Below are positions 56,901-64,000 of a stretch of 64,000 bases of DNA, piece by piece. The notes below the pieces were generated by a model. It was not told the DNA's origin, did not search any database, and was given only the letters and a program-made list of their open reading frames with translations. The position numbers were made by a program, and so were the translations under genes. Numbering within the stretch: the stretch's first letter is position 1; each line of letters starts with the position of its first letter. The DNA is taken from assembly GCA_035222895.1 (NCBI GenBank), contig JAVYIG010005342.1:1-64000 (forward strand), given 5' to 3'. This DNA comes from Strongylocentrotus droebachiensis. Taxonomy: Eukaryota; Echinodermata; Echinoidea; Camarodonta; Strongylocentrotidae.

Positions 56901-57582
56901 TGTCTTCATCAGCTCAAGATTGCCAAATAGCCCGCAATTTCTGATTTGGGAAATAATCCCGAAGTTACAAATCGCGTCTTAATCAGCTCGAGACTTGACC
57001 TCAAAACTTGAAACTCAAGCTCGAGAAATGAGCTCGAGATATTTTGCTCAGCATTTGCGCATACTGCAGGTCTTAAAGCTAGTGAAGACGCACTGGACAA
57101 ATAGTGAGATCTTTTGCAAACTAGCCCAAGATATCTTGGGATGATCATCTCGACCAATATCCTGATAATTGCAACTTCGGGCTAATGAAGACGCATATCA
57201 ACTGGATAATTTGCCATCGGGATAGTTCAAATAGCGGGATATTTGGCAATCTTGAGCTGATAAAGACAGGCCCATCGACATCCCTGACCGTACTGCAACC
57301 TACTACAAACTCACCTTGATCCCTCGTGGCGTCCAGCTTGGTGACCTTGTCGGACAGCTTGTCGATACGATCCTGGAGGGTGTTGGCCCTCCCTGACAGA
57401 AACATGGCCTCCCTGTACAGCTCCCCAAAGATATCCTCCGCATGCTTGCCCAGGTTGCTCAGCTGACGGATGATGCTGGCCAGCGTGTAGTTGGTGACGC
57501 ACTCCAACTCATTCTGGATCTCCGGGCCGATGTCCACTCGGCTGACCAGGACAGGCTCGACCTCACGCTTGATCAATGGCAT
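38787..57582 (-). CDS. WASF: WAVE/SCAR family protein (WASF), spliced gene
   Basis: WAVE activates Arp2/3 to build branched actin at the leading edge and is held inactive in a five-subunit complex. Five coding exons (57582-57315, 44374-44221, 41379-41262, 40692-39828, 38959-38787) sum to 1578 nt, giving 525 residues (vertebrate WASFs are about 500-560). The SCAR homology domain (about 1-165) contains NELECVTNYTLASIIRQLS, KHAEDIFGEL, MRKAF, the Tyr of RETY (human WAVE1 Y125) and LKFYTDP (human Y151). A basic stretch follows (RKRKRRRQKK, about 174-183), then a proline-rich region (about 270-440). WH2 is at about 457-475 (DPRSDLLAAIQEGMKLRKVE), a connector around VEAILRRRIAVEL, and an acidic tail DYDGEWSDED with its Trp. 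All phases agree. Vertebrate paralogue identity (WASF1/2/3) cannot be assigned; invertebrates usually have one gene. Confidence 0.97.
38985..39394 (-). mobile_element. Short TIR element, copy 3 (reverse)
   Basis: Reverse-oriented relative of 50632-51029, with TTAAAG and CTTTAA at the ends. It starts only 26 bp from the acceptor side of WASF exon 5, so the branch point and pyrimidine tract of that intron lie within or beside it. Confidence 0.8.
39828..40692 (-). CDS. WASF: WASF exon 4: proline-rich region and start of WH2
   Basis: The acceptor is TCTTCAACAG and the donor GAAG|GTTCGT. The 865-nt exon encodes QKKPAAEKGSMPKVPVNTRK, then many poly-Pro runs (profilin and SH3 ligands) and DPRSDLLAAIQE. 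The Gly/Trp-rich frames on the other strand are shadows. Confidence 0.95.
41262..41379 (-). CDS. WASF: WASF exon 3: end of SCAR homology domain and basic region
   Basis: The acceptor is CGATTGCAG and the donor AGA|GTAGGT. It encodes EDGKDGLKFYTDPKFFFERW and a Lys/Arg-rich stretch, aligning to human [20 protein letters not shown]. Confidence 0.95.
42240..42400. repeat. Dispersed repeat (related copy at 42985-43125)
   Basis: Both have 'gctgctgaga', 'catcc', 'gtaaac', 'ccatttatcggtggcagcgg' or 'ccgtttattggtggcggcag', and 'gagcatgc'. Diverged local duplicates within a WASF intron. Confidence 0.6.
43618..43757. mobile_element. Short inverted-repeat element, related to 18560-18707
   Basis: 'ccctgttccattaaaacttgttatcaataacaag' at the left and 'gcatttgttattttgaaacagggcc' at the right are imperfect inverted repeats. 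The interior has 'ttataagctactgata' and 'tgattggctgagagca'. Confidence 0.65.
44221..44374 (-). CDS. WASF: WASF exon 2: SCAR homology domain
   Basis: The acceptor is CTCTCCATCAG and the donor TTCAG|GTAGAG. The carried G plus TA makes Val, then SLQDIHMRKAFKSSLALETE and MRETYMRCEKPPKLSLLNQF. Matches human SLQDITMRKAFRSS and LQETYDVCEQPPPLNIL. Confidence 0.95.
48712..48792. repeat. 15-bp minisatellite, five units
   Basis: GGGTCTGGAAAACAT repeated five times with small changes. The Cys-Phe-Pro-Asp-Pro frame on the other strand (48663-48872) arises from this and is not a gene. Confidence 0.9.
50019..50191. mobile_element. Short inverted-repeat element, related to 43618-43757
   Basis: 'agccctgtttcaactcattatcaataa' against 'ttgttattgataacaagtttttatgaaaca'. 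The interior has 'tgattggttgtgagcata'. Family member with an ACATGTAC-rich insertion. Confidence 0.6.
50632..51029 (+). mobile_element. Short TIR element, most complete copy of its family
   Basis: It begins TTAAAGGCATCGTTTAAC and ends with the inverted form GTTACCGATCCCTTTAA. TTAA at both outer edges is compatible with a piggyBac-type target duplication, but this is inference. About 400 bp, no coding capacity. Relatives at 7715-8039 and 38985-39394. Confidence 0.75.
51394..51590. repeat. Tandem repeat, ~84-bp unit, 2.3 copies
   Basis: 'aatattttagcccgct' begins at 51394, 51478 and 51561, with 'gaaaagtcaatgggat', 'ggtcaatatggttatacagt' in each unit. Confidence 0.88.
51982..52742 (+). mobile_element. 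Composite repeat with tRNA-Leu-like segment, copy 2
   Basis: Matches 28637-29522, but shorter. It contains a better preserved tRNA-like piece and the same terminal hairpin ('gctctcgggaaggttac' ... 'aaccttcccttgagcg'). Confidence 0.75.
52443..52523 (+). repeat. tRNA-Leu(TAG)-like segment
   Basis: GCGATAGCCGAGCGGGTTAA and GCGCTGACTTTAGTT resemble tRNA-Leu with anticodon TAG. AGAGTTCGAATCTC forms a T arm. The acceptor stem does not pair and the variable arm is poor. It is shared with a dispersed repeat, so it is read as a SINE head. Confidence 0.6.
53500..53856. mobile_element. Inverted-repeat element (AGGCCTGTC family), copy 1
   Basis: The left end AGGCCTGTCCTCATCAGC with 'ttgagattgccaaatatcccgc' matches the inverted right end '...gcaatctcgagctgatgaggacaggcct'. 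Internal motifs 'cttcatcagc', 'gaagttacaa' and 'tttgcaaactagccc' recur in both orientations. Four members lie in this window. Confidence 0.85.
56896..57273. mobile_element. Inverted-repeat element (AGGCCTGTC family), copy 2
   Basis: Same ends and interior as 53500-53856. It ends only 41 bp from the WASF exon 1 donor. Confidence 0.85.
57315..57582 (-). CDS. WASF: WASF exon 1: start codon and N-terminal SCAR homology domain
   Basis: ATG at 57582, donor CAAG|GTGAGT. It encodes MPLIKREVEPVLVSRVDIGP, NELECVTNYTLASIIRQLS and a coiled-coil-like stretch (LQDRIDKLSDKVTKLD). The MPL(V/I)KR start matches vertebrate WASFs. It is GC-rich compared with its surroundings. Confidence 0.97.
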
Positions 57583-57596
57583 CGCGGTTCGGTCAT
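57573..57596 (-). promoter_or_regulatory. WASF: Short upstream ORF overlapping the WASF start codon
   Basis: An ATG at 57596, 14 bp upstream of the WASF ATG and out of frame, reads MTEPRCH then TGA at 57575-57573. It overlaps the true start. Both ATGs have a G at -3; the WASF ATG has C at +4. If this 5' exon is in the transcript, the uORF could reduce or control WASF translation. Confidence 0.55.
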
Positions 57597-57599
57597 CTC

Positions 57600-57850
57600 A
57601 CTGCTAACCTGTGGCAGATAATAATAATAATAATAGATCACATTTATAACGCGCCTAATACATTGTTTCTAGTCGCTGTTGTCCCAGCAGCCATTAAGTG
57701 AAGCAATGTCCTTATAAGAAATAAAGGCCGGGACGACAGCACCACGATTACACAATATTATTCAGTACAAAATTACATCAGTATGTTGCGCTATGTTACG
57801 TTACAAAATTACAGTTTATTACAGATGGCAGAATACGATAAATACGATTA
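57600..57850. mobile_element. Repeat with (AAT)n tail next to the WASF 5' splice acceptor
   Basis: AATAATAATAATAATA at about 57620-57636 is followed by 'gatcacatttataacgcgcc', a signature often seen at ends of short retroelements in marine invertebrates. On the minus strand its ATT repeats lead straight into CTGCCACAG|GTTAGC, a plausible acceptor at about 57608 for the 5' UTR part of WASF exon 1. Confidence 0.5.
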
Positions 57851-59715
57851 GTACACATGTGTATGAATTCTTTTATCGAGAATGAAGCACGGGGGTCTCC
57901 TCACTAACTTTTTTGAAAGGGGTACAAACTGAATCTTTGAGATTCCATATGCATTTGATGCGGAAATTGTGAAATTTCTATGCCCAAGTGTATAAGACCA
58001 AATTTAGTGTAAAGTCCTGGCGTGGGTATGAAGCATTACATCTCACATCAATAAGATCCTGTGAAAGGATTGGCTACGGATGGCTCAAGTGAAACAAAAT
58101 ACTTCCAGTAGATAAAAAGGACATTGCGTGATGTTCAATGGGACATCCTGGATATACCCAGTTTGATGTCACCATTCAAAGCTAACGGTAGTATCGGATA
58201 TCGCCACTACAGCAACGTACAGCTACCGCCAAATTGTGATACTCTTTGAGGGATTTGTGTCATGTGAATACGCTCTCTTCCCACTTCCAAAGATTCCCGC
58301 TAATTCATATATACATGTATTATAGCAAAAGGTTTATTTAATTGTTCAGGGGTGATAGTGAGCACTAAAAAAATAATAGGTTTTTTGTTTCCCCCCTTGA
58401 GAAAAAAAGAAAGAAGAGGATTCGCGGGGGAAAAAAAAATGGCATCTAACAACATTCCCCCCTTTCGAGTAAGAAAATTGGGGAAAAAATAGGGCAAAAT
58501 AGGAAAGAATAGAGAATATAAGGGGGGAATCAGGGAAAATCAGGATAAAATAGGGAAGGGAAAAAAATCTAGTAAAAAAAAAAAAAAAAAAAAAAATTAA
58601 ATCGGGAAGAAGAAAAAAAAATCAGGAAAAAATCAGGAAAAATAAAAGAAATCGGGAAACCGATTTAAATCAGGTTTTTATCAGGCCTGTTGTTTATTAT
58701 TCCAATTTATAACCAATGTGAGATTTTTAAGCCGATATGAAAATGTCATAATGACCTGATGGGTATAGCAAAGTTATATCGATGAATATCTCACCTACAT
58801 GTACTGTTCTCATACAAGGTATATCGGTATACTGACAGAGCTTAAACTTTATGTACTGGTACTGTATACAATGTACATGTACACAAACTAAACATGTAAA
58901 TTTGCTGTACTTGTATGTACCCATATTTCATTTGCCATAATTAATGAAATACACAAGCATACATGTATAAAAGTATCAACACAGAAGATTTTGCATGAAT
59001 AACCGTTGTCTTTGGTATTACAATTGTGCCACCCATTTGGCATGATATGGCACATTTTTCTTGATTTCCTTTTGATTCTCTAAACAGAAAGTTTGTTATC
59101 ATATATATATGGATATGAAAGTTGTTGAATTTTGAAAGTGAAACTTAAATTTAGAAAGCCAATGATGATCTCACTTTTTCACAGCACATACATGTACATG
59201 TGATGACGTAAAATACATGTAGTTTGCTATATAGACTGCCAAATTTATTTATTTTTTGAATTATTTGAAAATTCAAAATATTGATAGAATTGTCAAGAAT
59301 AAATATTAAAATGTCCAAGTTATGATTCAATAAACCGAAATGAATGAATGTATGAATTAAAAATGTAAATTCTGTAGATTTGTGATGTCCCTTATTAAAG
59401 AGACCAATGGTGAGAGCAACCAGTGGCATGAATGGCCTGCCATATTTTAACTCCAACTTAAGTCAATCTAAATCTTTGTGAAACACCCCAAGATTTTGTA
59501 AACCTATTTCTGGAAATTGTGCATACAATGTGTTTTTGTAACGAATCGCATATGAATGGTTGCACAAGCCAATTTCACGCACATTAAATGTCTGCCAAAG
59601 AATTGATCTCCAGCCCAGTATTAAGTGTCGAGTGTTAATTCATGCGAGAGATTTAAATCCATATCGCTCCTCCCCAATTAGATGATAGCCAAGAGCTTCA
59701 AAATATTACATTAGT
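57850..59715. other. Non-coding, probable WASF 5' intron
   Basis: It includes an A-rich tract at 58430-58680, many ACATGTAC motifs and a diverged repeat arm at 59395-59490. The non-coding first exon and promoter of WASF are not identifiable and may lie beyond the window. Confidence 0.5.
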
Positions 59716-60041
59716 AGGCCTACTGTCTCCATCAGACCGAAGTTGCAAAAAAAAACTGTTTTTTAACTAGCCCGATCTCAAATTAGCCAGCTAATTTTCA
59801 TCTTCATCAGCCCGCAGTTGCAATAAGTGGGCTATTTGGTTGAGAAAATATCCAGAGAAATCTTGGTCCTGTTTCCAAAATAGCCCGCTATTTGGAAATA
59901 GCGGGCTAATTAGTGGTTGTCCGAGCTAATTTTTTATTAGCCTATCGGTCTGTTCAAGACGCAATTTTGAGCTTTGGGAAAATATCCAGAGTCTATAAAT
60001 AGCGGGTTATTTTGCAACTTCGGTCTGATGAGGACAGGCCT
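59716..60041. mobile_element. Inverted-repeat element (AGGCCTGTC-like), copy 3, divergent
   Basis: The ends are 'gtaggcctactgtctccatcagaccgaagttgcaa' and 'ttgcaacttcggtctgatgaggacaggcct'. The interior has repeated 'tagcccgct' motifs in both orientations. Confidence 0.75.
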
Positions 60042-60109
60042 ATTGAGTTTATGTTGAGCCACTGGCCAAATTGCACAACATAGCTATATATATTAAAGTC
60101 ATATAACTG

Positions 60110-60308
60110 TCTTGTCATGTTTTGTGCTGAAAGCTGGAGGACCGTACCTGCTCATAGACTTTTTCTTATAGAGTCTTGACGCCCTTCTGGCTTTCAGCAC
60201 ACGACACCATGTTTTTGTCTTATGTTTTATGTATTACATGTTACACCAATGGAAAATAAATTTCTGTATCATATTATGGACAATAAAATCTTGAATCTTG
60301 AATCTTGT
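60110..60308 (+). mobile_element. 3' end fragment of a LINE-like element
   Basis: It ends 'aataaaatcttgaatcttgaatcttg', a short 7-bp tail repeat like those of CR1/L2 elements. An internal hairpin ('tgctgaaagctgg' against 'ctggctttcagca') lies upstream. No coding part remains. Confidence 0.55.
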
Positions 60309-60639
60309 AGTGCTAGTTTGCTGTCATAATGTGTAACAGAGAGTCTGTACTAGGAAACTATAAAATGACAGTAGTCCATACAGTAGCATTTAATGACAAA
60401 GTGTGGTTCCGCTCCAGACTTTGCGGAACCGTGTTCAAGTGTCATATTACAGTCTGAGCCTGCAGACTACTAACATGTTCAATGTACATGTACAGTATGT
60501 TGCACAACAAGCCTAATTAGCATCGATACTGACTATCATTCTGGGTTAATACAGTATTTAAAAATATCATGTAACATACTTAAATAGAAATAATTTGTTT
60601 TCATTTTGGAACACTGTTCAGCCTTAAAGGTACTATGTC

Positions 60640-61560
60640 CCTTTTGCAGCCAACCTCAAATGCTGTAGAACTTTGCAGGAATTATGAATATGTCATGTAT
60701 GTCCTATCTGTGAAATGTAAACGTTAGCAGTGTCCTCATATTCAAATTATGCAAGGAAACCCGTTTACTTGCTAGACTTCACTGTCAGACACTATTGAGT
60801 GACTGACTGGCTTTTTTTCTTCTTTGGTAATAACATACATGAAAAGAGTTGTAAAGGGTACATGAGCATTTGTCTACATCAATAACCCACTTCTTGTGAT
60901 GGCCAAGATTAAAGATAAACTCCAGTAGTGGTAAAAAAAAGAAAATTGATTCTCACAGAATCAAACGAAACTTACACTGAATGTTCAAGATTACAAATAA
61001 ATGACATGTGCCAAACAATTTTGGAAGAAAATGTATACTGGCTGAGTAATGAGCATAGAAAGACAAGGAATCAAGGTAGTACCAACCCCGACACCATGCG
61101 TGTTGTCCCATACATAGCTTTCTGTGTATGTGCTTGTTACTTTACCAAGACTCGGTCAAATTTATTACGATTTTGATGACTCCAGAACCTTGCAGTGCAC
61201 ACCAATACTTACATGCTACATGATCAACTGTTTCTGATCCTTTCCACACCTTTTCTTTCACAATGCAATCGCATTACCAGTACTAAAGTTTATCTTTAAA
61301 CTGATTGAATCTTTGCGCATCATAAAACGTATGACCATTCAGTACAATTGTCTGAAAATCAAGACCATTATTTTTGGGCTCTATAGCCCTAAAGTCGATT
61401 TGACAACTAATAGTCATTATTTTCCCACTTGAAGACATTTTCAAGCCTCACCTTTTTTAGGGAAGTTCTAAATTAGTATTATCTTTCAAATGCAGTTGGA
61501 ATTTAACTTTTTCATTTTTTTGGCCTGCAAATGGGACATAGTATCTTTAATGCCTGCAAC
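60640..61560 (+). repeat. Dispersed repeat, second copy of 23410-24480
   Basis: It shares 'tcctatctgtgaaatgtaaa', 'cttcactgtcagacactatt', 'tttcttctttggtaataaca' and 'aaaacgtatgaccatt'. Between them sits the dispersed sequence at 61108-61290. The reading frame at 60928-61176 is inside this repeat. Confidence 0.65.
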
Positions 61561-63515
61561 AAGGGATTTAGTTTCACCCATAAATGGACAATGATTTTAA
61601 TAGAAAGAAATGATAACAGGATGTTTGTCACAAACATAGGATGACATGTTTGTACTATCAATATATTGTAGGGCGTATGCTTCACAATATAGTGGTTTCA
61701 GAAAACTAGGTCCATATCTATACACACACATTTTTTCTACCTTATTTCTTTTTATCTCTCACATTTTGTGCGAAAAAGTATTTTAGTTTATAGTATGGAG
61801 CCATTCTTTTCAGTGGAGTAGCATGGGTCCATTTATCGAGGATGATCTTAAACAATGGCGGAGGGTTGCAGCAGTCAAACTCCAACAATAAATGTTACTT
61901 TACAACACTACCAATTAGCGGGGGAGGGGGTGGGGTGAGGAAGATGTTCCAGGCGTTTTTTCTCATCCTTTCCCCTTTCTCTTTCTCTATTTTCTTGCTT
62001 TTATTAAAAATATTTATTTTTCTCCACCACTCATAGCGATTCCCAATGGTGCGTGTAGAGTTTTATAAGTGTCTGCTCTTGTTTGGGGCTTTTTTATGCA
62101 CCTATCATACTCAGGCTGAAGACTTCATAATAGAGGTCTATACAGCCTCAACCCGAGTGCAGATAGATCATATAATGAACCCATTTGCATGCATCATTTA
62201 TATACTGAGTGACATTCAATGTCAACTGGACATGCCCATGACACCTCTGTTCTCTAATTTGAAAACCTTTCAATATTTGATGGAGGGTGACTTGCATGGT
62301 ATAATCTTGTCAGCCCACAGCTAAACTCTATACCCGTTATCCTGGCAACGAGAAAGTCGGACCGAACTAGAAAAGTCAACCAGCACAGCCAAAACTCTAA
62401 ACACTTTAGTCCAACGCTGTTTCATTTCGCGTCCTGTACATGTAGTTCTAGAGGACCTCTTTAGACAGTTCACTACCGGTACTCACTGGTTTTATGCTCA
62501 TTGTGATATTCTGTTATTCAGTGTATCAAAACATACATACATACATGTACATGTAGCAAATTTTATGAAAAAAGGCCAGTCCAAACCCAAAACTTATTAT
62601 TATTTTGTTCTTTAATACAAGGGTTCGAGGCAAAGTAGTATGTGGCTGTGCACCAGCTCTTTGTTGAGATTTTGTTTGTTTATTTGTCTTTTGGTTTTGG
62701 TTTTGGTGTTGATTTTGGTTTAGTTTCCATTGTTGCTTTCTTTAATTCATTATTGATCGATTATTCTTAGTTAGAACCTTAAGCGGAGGCAAATAGACAT
62801 CAAGACTTGGACAACTGCTGCAGGCCAGCGAGCTGTATGGAGAACAGCTGTAATATGAAAGTAAAGACAGCTACTACTCGGTACTTGTATAATGATGGAA
62901 CTTAATAGTAATTAATTTGTCTATAATTTCAAACTTTATTCATATCATTGTCTTGGATACCAGAACCGATGTGGAAGGCAGTCTACCCTGTAAAAATAAA
63001 ACTACCGTACCACAAAAAGTCACTCTAAAGGCAATCTGAGTAATAAATGTGAACATACAGTAACATCCCAAGTAATACCACAGCTGTATTTCCATAAATT
63101 TGAAATGATTGACACGTCGTCGAGGCACAAACTAGGAATCTAGAATATGGGGGCACAATGTGTACTCTGATAACAAATAGAATTGATTTCACTCGCGCTC
63201 CATCAATAAATCACAACGAATGTGCGTGTTATGATTGTATCCTCAATACAAATTCAATTGCTGTATATGTATCATGCGCTAGTACGCTATGAGCACATGT
63301 ATAGGTCATGTGTATATAATTTCTAGCACATCATGATGGCCTGGCAATTAGGTAAGGATTCTGAATGGTGCACCGTTGAAATCGTTAACATGAAATTGTA
63401 AATATATGACTTCCAGCCTAGCAACTTCCAATAAAATTGTGGAATGTGAGAAAAATCAATGGTTTTTGCTTGCAGTGTTAATGCCTCTAGCCAGTCTAGG
63501 TATGAATCTCATGAT
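61561..63515. other. Non-coding, no gene recognised
   Basis: AT-rich DNA. A 92-codon frame at 62046-62324 starts with a signal-peptide-like stretch (MVRVEFYKCLLLFGAFLC) but has no recognisable domain or splice context. I do not call it a gene. Confidence 0.5.
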
Positions 63516-63521
63516 CTCAAT

Positions 63522-63998
63522 AGGCGCGGTTCCATCATCTCGAGATTGCCAAATAGCCTGCTATTTCTGATTTGGGAAATAATCCTGAAGTTACAAATCG
63601 TGCCTTCATCATCTCGAGATTGCCAAATAGCCTGCTATTTCTGATTTGGGAAATAATCCTGAAGTTACAAATCGTGTCTTCAATCAGCTCGAGATTTGAC
63701 CTCGTAACTTGAAACCTCGACCTTGAGAAATTAGCTTGAGATATTTTGCTCAGCGTTAGCGCGTATTGCGAATCTTCAGTCTAGTGAAGACGCACGGGAC
63801 AAATAGCTGGATATTTTTGCCAAATAGTGGAATGTTTTGCAAACTATCCCAAGATATCTTGGGATGACAATCCTGACCAAATATCCTTCTAATTGCTACC
63901 TAGGTCTGATGAAGACGCAAATTAGCTGGATAGTTTGCGATCGGGATAGTTCAAATAGCTGGATATTTGGCAATCTCGAGATAGTGAAGACAGGCCTT
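63522..63998. mobile_element. Inverted-repeat element (AGGCCTGTC family), copy 4
   Basis: Same family as 53500-53856 and 56896-57273, with the right end 'atctcgagatagtgaagacaggcct'. A 66-bp internal segment ('cgagattgccaaatagcctg...') is duplicated in tandem near 63540 and 63606. Confidence 0.8.
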
Positions 63999-64000
63999 AT

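Larger units (their letters stand above)
44380..57310 (-). other. WASF: WASF first coding intron (~12.9 kb)
   Basis: It is filled with repeats described separately (48712-48792, 50019-50191, 50632-51029, 51394-51590, 51982-52742, 53500-53856, 56896-57273). A further three-copy dispersed sequence lies at about 45110-45300, 53220-53340 and 54530-54600 ('tgacaagggt', 'cctgcaaacta', 'cagac'). I see no nested gene. Poly(C) lies near 46440-46462 and poly(G) near 48435-48450. Confidence 0.7.

Noticed and set aside
62046-62324. 92-codon frame with signal-peptide-like start
   Set aside because: No family resemblance, no supporting splice or promoter signal, and surrounded by non-coding AT-rich DNA; too weak to call.

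Overview
The window looks like nuclear DNA of a marine invertebrate deuterostome, most likely an echinoderm such as a sea urchin. The evidence is small exons in long AT-rich introns, many poly(G) and GA/CT tracts, frequent ACATGTA palindromes, tRNA-derived SINEs, a CR1/L2-like LINE, very many short inverted-repeat elements and a TTAGGG-like interstitial array. The species is an inference. I saw no bacterial, CRISPR or LTR-type element.

Three protein genes can be read exon by exon with matching splice phases. (1) A MADF/BESS DNA-binding-type protein on the + strand (CDS exons from 4636 or 6608 to 11008). (2) The AP endonuclease APEX1/APE1 on the + strand (exons 14163-30017, with a likely first exon at 4636-4650); every catalytic residue except the Asp70 equivalent is present. 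(3) A WAVE/SCAR protein (WASF family) on the - strand, start codon at 57582 and stop at 38787, 525 residues. APEX1 and WASF converge, with about 8.8 kb between their stop codons.

Layout: 1-3400 repeats and low-complexity tracts; 3436-4344 a 909-bp foldback element built of inverted satellite arrays; 4440-4650 a CCAAT-containing promoter-like stretch and a tiny MPKRQ exon; 6608-11008 the MADF/BESS exons; 14091-16460 three apparently identical 790-bp tandem copies, each holding the same 60-nt APEX1 exon; 16756-30017 the rest of APEX1, whose introns hold a 3.4-kb LINE on the opposite strand, a 1.5-kb G-free minisatellite, a long palindrome and several MITE-like repeats; 30018-38786 intergenic sequence and probable 3' UTRs; 38787-57596 WASF with a 12.9-kb first coding intron; 57600-64000 WASF 5' non-coding sequence, mostly repeats.

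Main points of interest: the triplicated symmetric APEX1 exon; the MPKRQ exon, which joins in frame both to the MADF exon and to the APEX1 exon; competing acceptors 8 nt apart that switch the MADF protein between a BESS and a basic C-terminus; loss of both redox cysteines and of the Asp70 metal ligand in APE1; a 7-codon upstream ORF overlapping the WASF start codon; and the WASF first coding exon squeezed between two repeats.
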